In this document: positions 34,089-41,484 of the stretch, piece by piece
How the letters are laid out: each line of letters begins with the position of its first letter
Numbering within the stretch: the first letter of the stretch is position 1
From: Mizugakiibacter sp.
GTDB lineage: Bacteria; Pseudomonadota; Gammaproteobacteria; Xanthomonadales; Rhodanobacteraceae
Assembly (NCBI GenBank): GCA_003233305.1
Contig: QILI01000118.1
Location: 1-41,484 of the forward strand
Direction: 5' to 3'
Length of the DNA: 41,484 bases
Translations under genes and position numbers: made by a program
Notes under the pieces: model-generated
The model's input: only the letters and a program-made list of their open reading frames with translations
Told to the model about the DNA's origin: nothing
Databases searched by the model: none

Positions 34089-35459
34089 TCATGGAGCCGG
34101 GTCCTTGCCGGTCGGCTGGCGAGCCCGCCGGCGCAGTGTTGCGAGGGTTTGCAGGCGCTCCTTGATCTTCGCTTCCAGACCACGATTGACGGGCCGGTAA
34201 TACTGTTCGCCATGCAGGGCATCCGGCATACATTGCTGATCCAATGCCACGCCTTCCTGCAAGTCGTGGTCGTATTGGTAGCCCTTGGAATAGCCCAGTT
34301 CCTTCATCAACTTGGTCGGGGCATTACGCAAGTGCATGGGCACCTCAAGTGTGCCGGTTTCGTGTATCCGGCGGCGGGCTGCAGCGTAGGCCTTGTAGAG
34401 TGCGTTGCTCTTGGCGGCGATAGCGAGATACACGACCGCTTGCGCCAGTGCCAGCTCACCTTCAGGGCTGCCCAAGCGCTCGTAGGTATCCCAGGCATTC
34501 AAAGTCAGTGTCAGGGCACGCGGATCAGCCAGTCCAATGTCTTCACTGGCCATGCGGGTCATACGGCGAGCCAGATACAGCGGATCGCAACCGCCATCGA
34601 GCATGCGGGTGAACCAGTACAGGGCAGCATCCGGGTCGGAGCTGCGTACCGATTTATGCAAGGCAGAGATCTGGTCGTAGAACTGTTCCCCACCCTTGTC
34701 GAAACGTCGCTGTCGATCGGCCAGCACCTGGGCCAGAGTATCCGCGCCGATATACCCATCATCAGCCAGTTCAGCACTGATTTCGAGCAGGGTCAGGGCC
34801 CGTCGCAGATCGCCATCGGCAGCCTGGGCGATCAGCTTGAGGCCCTCAGCATGCAGATGCAGCGATTGGGCACCAAGTCCATGTTCGCTATCATGCAGCG
34901 CCTTGTTCAAGGCATCGACGATATCGTCCTCGGCCAAGGCATCGAGCACATAGACCCGGCAGCGTGACAGCAGCGCCGAATTGAGCTCGAAAGAGGGATT
35001 CTCGGTGGTTGCCCCCACCAATACGATGATACCTTTCTCGATATGTGGAAGAAAAGCGTCCTGCTGCACCTTGTTGAAGCGATGCACCTCATCGACAAAC
35101 AAGACGGTACGCAAGCCCTGGGCGAACCGCACTTCAGCCTGCGCCAAGGCCTGACGTACCTCGGCAAGTCCAGAGAGTACGGCTGAAATAGCCAGAAACT
35201 CAGCATCTGCATAGCGCGCCACCAGCCGTGCCAGCGTGGTCTTGCCACAGCCCGGAGGCCCCCACAGCACCATGGAATGCACTTGACCGGCCTCCAGGGC
35301 TCGCCGAAAAGGGGCATCGGAAGCCAACAGGCGTAATTGTCCAACCATCCCGTCCAAGGCCCGTGGCCGCATACGATCGGCCAAGGGCTTGAGGGCCTCA
35401 GGCTCCTGAGAACTCAGTAGGTCGATAGCAGGACTGGAGCGAGGGAGCTTCTTGGCCAT
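34089..35459 (-). CDS. rarA: Replication-associated recombination ATPase RarA (MgsA)
   Basis: The 456-residue product has a clamp-loader-type AAA+ module: MVLWGPPGCGKTTLARLVAR (Walker A), TVLFVDEVHRFNKVQQDAFL (Walker B) and GATTENPSFELNSALLSRCR (sensor/arginine finger region). The RarA C-terminal tetramerisation domain follows, with AARRRIHETGTLEVPMHLRN and YDHDLQEGVALDQQCMP. It acts at stalled replication forks. The ATG at 35459 gives MAKKLPRSSPAIDLL. It lies 28 bases after lolA. Confidence 0.95.
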   Translation of the reverse strand: MAKKLPRSSPAIDLLSSQEPEALKPLADRMRPRALDGMVGQLRLLASDAPFRRALEAGQVHSMVLWGPPGCGKTTLARLVARYADAEFLAISAVLSGLAEVRQALAQAEVRFAQGLRTVLFVDEVHRFNKVQQDAFLPHIEKGIIVLVGATTENPSFELNSALLSRCRVYVLDALAEDDIVDALNKALHDSEHGLGAQSLHLHAEGLKLIAQAADGDLRRALTLLEISAELADDGYIGADTLAQVLADRQRRFDKGGEQFYDQISALHKSVRSSDPDAALYWFTRMLDGGCDPLYLARRMTRMASEDIGLADPRALTLTLNAWDTYERLGSPEGELALAQAVVYLAIAAKSNALYKAYAAARRRIHETGTLEVPMHLRNAPTKLMKELGYSKGYQYDHDLQEGVALDQQCMPDALHGEQYYRPVNRGLEAKIKERLQTLATLRRRARQPTGKDPAP

Positions 35460-35487
35460 GGTCGCTATCATACGGCGCGAGCCGCTC

Positions 35488-36186
35488 TCAGTGCTGTATC
35501 GGATAGGTCTGCACCGTACCTGCTGCAGTGCCGACTATGTCAGTACCCGGTGGCGGTACAAACCGGAACGTCTGCGCAGGCAAGACAGGATTACGCTGCC
35601 AGTGACTAAAGCGGATCGTGGTCTGATCCCCCAACAGATCCTCAAAACGCATCACCCGCAACTCATTATTGGCAAAACCCAGCTCGGCGTACTTGAACTG
35701 GGCATGCCGGGTTTTAGGCTGCAGACGCAACCACTGCAGGCCATCTCTGGAGCCTTCTTCGGCGATTTTGTAGGTCTTGCCGAGAAGTCCTGGATCGGTC
35801 AGCACACTCAACGGACTATGCGCTTCGGCATTGCTCTGATCACGCACACTGACCTGCTCCAGTTCCGGATCATAGACCCACACCTTGCTCCCATCAGCAA
35901 TGATGGTCTGCGGGTAGGGGGCGGTAATCTGCCAGCGGAAACGGCGTGGCTTAGCCAGCGCGATGGTACCGCGAGCAGTGCGCCCAACCTGTCCGTTCAT
36001 ATCCACCGAGCTCTGGCTGAACTGACCACTCAGGCTATGCAATGCACGGGCAAAAGTATCTAATTGAGTCCGGGCATCCGCTCCCGCCCAAGCAGGCACA
36101 GGATTCAGCAAGCTCAATGCCAGCAGTATCAGGAAACCGCTCATCCCGGGGTTACGGAGAACAGGTCGCATAAACGGAAAGCGCAT
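35488..36186 (-). CDS. lolA: Outer-membrane lipoprotein carrier protein LolA
   Basis: The 232-residue product has a signal peptide (MSGFLILLALSLLNPVPAWA within the first 40 residues). It then has QLDTFARALHSLSGQFSQSS, RFRWQITAPYPQTIIADGSK and VWVYDPELEQVSVRDQSNAE, matching LolA. It ferries lipoproteins across the periplasm from LolCDE to LolB. The start is uncertain among ATGs at 36186 and 36171 and a GTG at 36249 that overlaps the ftsK stop. The first ATG gives a reasonable n-region and is used. Confidence 0.92.
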   Translation of the reverse strand: MRFPFMRPVLRNPGMSGFLILLALSLLNPVPAWAGADARTQLDTFARALHSLSGQFSQSSVDMNGQVGRTARGTIALAKPRRFRWQITAPYPQTIIADGSKVWVYDPELEQVSVRDQSNAEAHSPLSVLTDPGLLGKTYKIAEEGSRDGLQWLRLQPKTRHAQFKYAELGFANNELRVMRFEDLLGDQTTIRFSHWQRNPVLPAQTFRFVPPPGTDIVGTAAGTVQTYPIQH

Positions 36187-36245
36187 GAAATATCCAACAC
36201 GTAAAAGAAAATTCTGCCTGATACCGCCTGAACCAAGCCTACCCG

Positions 36246-38573
36246 TCACTTGGGCGGTGGCGGTGCCAGTACCGTACGACTGCCATTCTGCTCAGGTTCG
36301 CTGACCACCCCCTCTGCCTGCATCCGTTCCACCAACCGCGCCGCTCGGTTGTAACCGATCTTCAAATGTCGTTGCACGCCGGAAATCGACCCCCGACGGG
36401 TCTCCGTAACAATACGCACCGCCCGGTCATAAAGTGCGTCATCACTGTTGCTGTCCACACCCGATTCCTCGGGCAAACCCGAAGCACCAATAAATTTACC
36501 GTCACCAAGCGGCTGTACTTCTTCCAGTACGCCCTCGACGTACTCAGGACGTCCCTGCTTGCGCAACCAATCAACCACCCGATGCACTTCATGGTCATCG
36601 ACAAAGGCCCCATGCACGCGCTCAGGGGTGGCCGTACCGGCGGGCAGGTAAAGCATATCGCCATGCCCCAGCAAAGTCTCGGCCCCGGATTGGTCGAGGA
36701 TGGTGCGGGAATCGATCTTGCTGGATACCTGAAAGGCGATACGGGTGGGGATATTAGCCTTGATCAAGCCGGTGATGACATCCACCGAGGGTCGTTGGGT
36801 CGCCAGGATCAAGTGCACTCCCGCAGCCCGGGCCTTCTGCGCCAAGCGGGCAATCAATTCCTCCACTTTCTTGCCAACGATCATCATCATGTCGGCGAAT
36901 TCGTCGATGACCACCACGATGTGAGGCAAAGCCTGCAAAGGCTCCGCCTGCTCTCCAGGCGGTGCCGTATCGTTACAGAACAGTGGATCAAGCAAAGGCT
37001 GACCGGCCGCCATGGCTTCGCGTATTTTCTTGTTAAAACCGCTCAGATTACGCACCCCCAGGGCTGCCATCAAGCGGTAGCGATGTTCCATTTCGGCGAC
37101 GCACCAGCGCAATGCGTTGGCGGCCTCTTTCATATCAGTGACCACGGGTGCCAGCAAATGCGGGATATCTTCATAGACCGACAACTCCAGCATTTTCGGG
37201 TCGATCATGATGATGCGGACTTCTTCAACCGTGGCCTTATACAACAAGCTCAACACCATGGCATTGAGGGCCACCGATTTACCTGAACCGGTGGTACCCG
37301 CCACCAGCAAGTGGGGCATCTTGGCAAGATCCACAACCGTGGTACGCCCTCCGATATCCTTGCCAAGAGCCAGACTTAGCGGAGAACGGGGGGTATCGAA
37401 TTCCTTGGAGCGCAGCATCTCGGTGAGATAAACGATTTCACGTTGGGTATTCGGAATCTCGATGCCAATGGTGTTTTTACCCGGAATCACATCGACCACG
37501 CGAACGCTCTGTACCGAGAGTCCACGGGCAATATCCTTGTCCAGGCTGGAAATCTGACTGCCTCGTACTCCCGGTGCAGGCTCGACCTCAAAGCGGGTTA
37601 TGACCGGCCCTGGGAAAACGCTGGTAACCCGAGCATCAATGCGGAAATCCCGCAACTTGGCGGTGAGCTGTTCGGAAAGTACCTTGAGTGCTTCTGTAGA
37701 CCAACCCTTAGCCTGTGGTACAGGTTCATCAAGCAGAGACAGCGGTGGCAGCTCACCCGGGTTGGAGGCCCCGGTAAATAGAGGTATCTGCCGCTCACGC
37801 GTAGCCCGTTCACTTTTTTCAACTATCGGCACCGGTGCCTCGATACGGACCGGCGCGAGCTTGGTTTTGCGCTCGCGACCCCGCTTACGGTTATCGCTTC
37901 GCTGCAGACGTACCGCCCGAACTTCCAAGGCTTCCGGCGCCTTGCGTAAACGTAACCGCAACCAAGCCAGAAAGCCCAGGGTACGCAGGCCTACCCAGTC
38001 CATCAGCCGAAACCAAGAAAACCCGGTAGCTAGGGTTATGCCGACCAGGCACAAGGCAAACAGCAACAGCACTGCACCGGCTTCACCCAAGCCACCAGCC
38101 AGTAGTAGGGCAATCTGCTCGCCGAGAATACCGCCGGTACCCACTGGCAAGCTACTTTGGGAACCGCCTGCCAAGGTAGCCAACGCCGCTGCTGCAAGTA
38201 GGAAACTGACCAGGCCGACCAGCTTTAACATCGGCTCATAAGCAGAACGGACTGCTACCGGGGCACTCCGCAACACTCGAAACGCCAGCCATACCAAAAG
38301 CAATGGGAACACATAGGCAACGATGCCGAAGATTGAAAAGAAGCCATCCGCTAGGTAGGCACCGACTCGACCACCCAGATTGTGTACCAACACCACCGGC
38401 CCCGAATAGGACCAGGACGGATCGGCAGAGTTGCGGGTGACCAAGCTCAAGAAAAGATAAATACCCAGCGGCAATAACAGCAGCGCACTGGCTTCCTGTA
38501 GCACATGCCGAACGGCCTGCGAGATAGCCGGATGAGCCGTCGTCACACCGGGGTTCTTTACTCCTCTAGCCAC
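36246..38573 (-). CDS. ftsK: DNA translocase FtsK
   Basis: The 775-residue product has four to five N-terminal membrane spans (about residues 20-180), a short basic linker, and the FtsK motor with [20 protein letters not shown] (Walker A) and [20 protein letters not shown] (Walker B). [20 protein letters not shown] follows, and a C-terminal winged-helix gamma domain ([20 protein letters not shown]) recognises polar DNA motifs. It couples chromosome segregation and dimer resolution to division at the septum. The linker is short compared with E. coli FtsK, as is common outside enterics. Confidence 0.95.
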   Translation of the reverse strand: MARGVKNPGVTTAHPAISQAVRHVLQEASALLLLPLGIYLFLSLVTRNSADPSWSYSGPVVLVHNLGGRVGAYLADGFFSIFGIVAYVFPLLLVWLAFRVLRSAPVAVRSAYEPMLKLVGLVSFLLAAAALATLAGGSQSSLPVGTGGILGEQIALLLAGGLGEAGAVLLLFALCLVGITLATGFSWFRLMDWVGLRTLGFLAWLRLRLRKAPEALEVRAVRLQRSDNRKRGRERKTKLAPVRIEAPVPIVEKSERATRERQIPLFTGASNPGELPPLSLLDEPVPQAKGWSTEALKVLSEQLTAKLRDFRIDARVTSVFPGPVITRFEVEPAPGVRGSQISSLDKDIARGLSVQSVRVVDVIPGKNTIGIEIPNTQREIVYLTEMLRSKEFDTPRSPLSLALGKDIGGRTTVVDLAKMPHLLVAGTTGSGKSVALNAMVLSLLYKATVEEVRIIMIDPKMLELSVYEDIPHLLAPVVTDMKEAANALRWCVAEMEHRYRLMAALGVRNLSGFNKKIREAMAAGQPLLDPLFCNDTAPPGEQAEPLQALPHIVVVIDEFADMMMIVGKKVEELIARLAQKARAAGVHLILATQRPSVDVITGLIKANIPTRIAFQVSSKIDSRTILDQSGAETLLGHGDMLYLPAGTATPERVHGAFVDDHEVHRVVDWLRKQGRPEYVEGVLEEVQPLGDGKFIGASGLPEESGVDSNSDDALYDRAVRIVTETRRGSISGVQRHLKIGYNRAARLVERMQAEGVVSEPEQNGSRTVLAPPPPK

Positions 38574-38605
38574 CTTCGGTCAGTCCCCATCTGTATGAGG
38601 CGAGC

Positions 38606-39673
38606 TTACACCAGTCCCTGCAACGCCGGATGCACGATGGCGCCTTGTTCCACATTGATGCCACGGCGTAGCGGTTCAAAATCACGCCATGCCGAATCGC
38701 TCGCCAGACGCTGAACAAACGGCAGAATCGCTGCGGAAATCGCCTGGGTAGAGGTCTGCGGGACCGCTCCGGGCATATTGGTTACGGCAAAATGGGTCAC
38801 CCCGTCAACGTCGTAGGTGGGATCCGCATAGGTGGTCGGCCGCGAAGTCTCGAAACACCCCCCCTGATCGATGGAAATATCGACCATTACGCTGCCCGGC
38901 TCCATGTCGCCAATCATCGCCTTGCTGACCACATGAGGGGCCTTGGCGCTATGCACCAGTACCGCACCGATAACCAGATCCGCATCACGCACTTCGCGGG
39001 CTACATATTCCTCATAGGGATACAAGCCGGTCACATTACTGCCGAGAGCCATCATTTGTGCCAGTCGATCGGGGCGTTTGTCGAAGACGAGCACATTGGC
39101 GCCACCCGCTGCAGCCAAGGCCGCAGCATTGCCCCCGGCCGCTCCGGCACCCAGCACCACCACCTTGCCACGCTCGGTTGAGGGCAGGCCTCCCAACAGC
39201 TTGCCTTTGCCCCCCGCAGGTTGATGCAACAGATGGGTACCTATCTGGGTCGCAATCCTGCCGGCAATGATCGACATCGGCACCAGCAAAGGCAGATCAC
39301 CGTTACTCTCTTCCACCGACTCGAAAGCCACTCCGGTAAGGCCGATCTCCAGCAAGCGACGGGTCAGCTCCGGCTCAGCAGCCAGATGCAAATAACAAAA
39401 CAGCAAGTGATGTTTTTTGAGTAAGGCCAGATCCCCGGCGATCGGTTCCTTGACCTTGACAATCAGCTCACCCTGCTCATAAAGGGCTGCGGCATCGGCA
39501 ACAATATCAACCCCGACCCGAGTGTAAGCCTGATTAGAAAAACCACTTTTGACGCCGGCCCCAGCTTGCATACAAACTTGGTGGCCATGGCGAATCAGGT
39601 CGGCACAAGCCGCGGGGACGAGCGCCACGCGCCCTTCAAGTGTCTTGGTTTCGGTAGGGATGCCGATACGCAT
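38606..39673 (-). CDS. ald: Alanine dehydrogenase
   Basis: The 355-residue product starts MRIGIPTETKTLEGRVALVP and carries R15, K75 and H96 in positions equivalent to the catalytic residues of known alanine dehydrogenases (IVKVKEPIAG, CYLHLAAEPE). A Rossmann nucleotide site (GKVVVLGAGAAGGNAAALAA) and the DISIDQGGCFETSRPTTYAD region follow. It reversibly deaminates alanine to pyruvate using NAD. It is slightly shorter than the common length near 370. An upstream in-frame ATG at 39769 would add 32 residues unlike the family and is rejected. It is divergent from trxB and not obviously cotranscribed with ftsK, which ends in the same direction 32 bases downstream. Confidence 0.94.
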   Translation of the reverse strand: MRIGIPTETKTLEGRVALVPAACADLIRHGHQVCMQAGAGVKSGFSNQAYTRVGVDIVADAAALYEQGELIVKVKEPIAGDLALLKKHHLLFCYLHLAAEPELTRRLLEIGLTGVAFESVEESNGDLPLLVPMSIIAGRIATQIGTHLLHQPAGGKGKLLGGLPSTERGKVVVLGAGAAGGNAAALAAAGGANVLVFDKRPDRLAQMMALGSNVTGLYPYEEYVAREVRDADLVIGAVLVHSAKAPHVVSKAMIGDMEPGSVMVDISIDQGGCFETSRPTTYADPTYDVDGVTHFAVTNMPGAVPQTSTQAISAAILPFVQRLASDSAWRDFEPLRRGINVEQGAIVHPALQGLV

Positions 39674-39675
39674 GA

Positions 39676-40800
<1,125 letters not shown>

Positions 40801-40896
40801 ACGAACGGGGTTAGAACCCCCGAGTAATAAGGAGCTCTGACCCGGTTCTTCTACGGTTCTAGACTTCGCTTATTTGTATCCTTTATTGGACTCTGG

Positions 40897-41205
40897 TTAA
40901 TTGCCATGGTGGTGGCTGAATCGCAGGTGCACTACACGGCGAATCAAGGTAGCCAGAGCCATAACAAATGCCACACAAACAGATACGAACACCACCCACT
41001 GCAGGAATGCTGAGTTACCACTGGTTGTATGCCAACTCAACCAAAACGACACAGCGAGTAATAAGGCAACCAATGTGTTAAGGACACTCGTGATTATCTT
41101 TCTAACGCCACCCGACCGATTTGCTATGAACACTGCCCGAATGAAAAAGGCCGCATAGAGTATAACAATAGGTACCAAAAACTGCTGTAGCATAGTAAAG
41201 CTCAT
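40897..41205 (-). CDS. Small membrane protein of unknown function
   Basis: The 102-residue product has three hydrophobic segments (about residues 8-30, 38-58 and 67-88) and a histidine-rich C-terminus (RFSHHHGN). I do not recognise the family. The start may be the ATG at 41205 or the one encoding MLQQFLVPIVILYAAFFIRA. The predicted membrane topology and lack of competing open frames support it as a gene, but not its role. It is convergent with trxB. Confidence 0.6.
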   Translation of the reverse strand: MSFTMLQQFLVPIVILYAAFFIRAVFIANRSGGVRKIITSVLNTLVALLLAVSFWLSWHTTSGNSAFLQWVVFVSVCVAFVMALATLIRRVVHLRFSHHHGN

Positions 41206-41252
41206 TCTTGCGCAAGAACGTCACGACTTACGGTGTCACCCGATGATTTCAG

Positions 41253-41336
41253 TATCGATTCATCCCGGATTACGCTGGCACTTCATCCGGACTACGTTTG
41301 CTGTTGCCTTGCGTAGCCCGGATGTATGAATCGATA
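41253..41336. repeat. Long inverted repeat of MITE-like type
   Basis: The left arm TATCGATTCATCCCGGATTA (41253-41272, then CGC) and the right arm starting GCGTAGCCCGGATG (41311) and ending ATGAATCGATA (41336) are imperfect inverted copies of each other, about 24 bases each. The core has another CATCCGGACTACG. The GTAGCCCGGATG core resembles widespread short intergenic repeats of proteobacteria. It lies between the small membrane protein gene and the gene entering from the right edge. Confidence 0.65.
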
Positions 41337-41343
41337 GGTGGCG

Positions 41344-41484
41344 TTAGGGACGGCGTACTTTTTCCCATCGGGCGAGTAACCGGGTGAGTTTCCCACGGTA
41401 GTCGGCATAGACTTCGCGCTGCCCCTGGCTGGGGGCGGTGTCCGCCATTTCCAGCTTTGTCGCCAGCGTGTCGAGCACCCCGGT
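41344..41484 (-). CDS. C-terminal fragment of a gene cut by the right edge
   Basis: The minus strand is open from the window edge to a TAA at 41344-41346. It encodes 46 residues ending QREVYADYRGKLTRLLARWE and then KVRRP. The helical, charged tail resembles the C-terminus of large exported glycosidase/sortilin-like (BNR repeat) proteins, where a similar VYADYS-RL-ALARW tail is found. This identification is from memory and weak. That it is coding is more secure than the family. Confidence 0.5.
   Translation of the reverse strand, partial: TGVLDTLATKLEMADTAPSQGQREVYADYRGKLTRLLARWEKVRRP

Overview
The window looks like a chromosomal segment of a gammaproteobacterium. It carries the order trxB / ald - ftsK - lolA - rarA - serS - tRNA-Ser, which is typical of that class. 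It also has a sucrose locus built around a TonB-dependent receptor (the sux type known from Xanthomonas) and an Entner-Doudoroff cluster. The exact genus cannot be fixed from the sequence alone.

Region 1 (1 to about 15.0 kb) is an accessory defence island. At the left edge the 5' part of a leftward tyrosine integrase runs off the window. It lies next to a 49-nt 3' piece of tRNA-Phe, an attachment-site scar, followed by a chimeric remnant of other integrases. Then come a winged-helix/nucleotidyltransferase (MNT) gene with a HEPN-like partner, a decayed ISL3 transposase, and a seven-gene leftward type I restriction-modification operon. The operon order is hsdM, HEPN, MNT-hsdS fusion, Abi_C-like, DUF6978-like, DUF1828/1829, hsdR. 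Its unusual points are that a HEPN/MNT toxin-antitoxin pair is wired into the specificity subunit, and that a relic of an older hsdR 5' end shows where a two-gene cargo was inserted. Rightward genes follow: a Fic AMP-transferase behind a phased array of TTTCGA repeats, and a metallophosphoesterase. The island ends at a decayed second copy of the promoter and 5' end of the MNT gene.

Region 2 (about 15.0-29.85 kb) is sugar catabolism. A LacI-type regulator has matching palindromic operators upstream of itself and of the receptor gene. The receptor, a GH13 sucrose-cleaving enzyme, a PfkB fructokinase and an MFS sugar transporter form the import and cleavage unit. zwf, glk, pgl, edd and eda follow as a tightly overlapping operon. 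Together they should take sucrose across both membranes, split it, phosphorylate glucose and fructose, and carry glucose 6-phosphate to pyruvate and glyceraldehyde 3-phosphate. Phosphoglucose isomerase, needed for fructose 6-phosphate, is not in the window.

Region 3 (29.85-41.5 kb) starts with a truncated IS200-type element joined to a GC-rich palindromic repeat. After it come a MarC-family membrane protein, a Phd/ParE-type toxin-antitoxin pair and tRNA-Ser followed by a duplicated structured tail. The housekeeping genes serS, rarA, lolA, ftsK, ald and trxB follow, then a small unknown membrane protein, a large inverted repeat, and the C-terminus of a gene running off the right edge.
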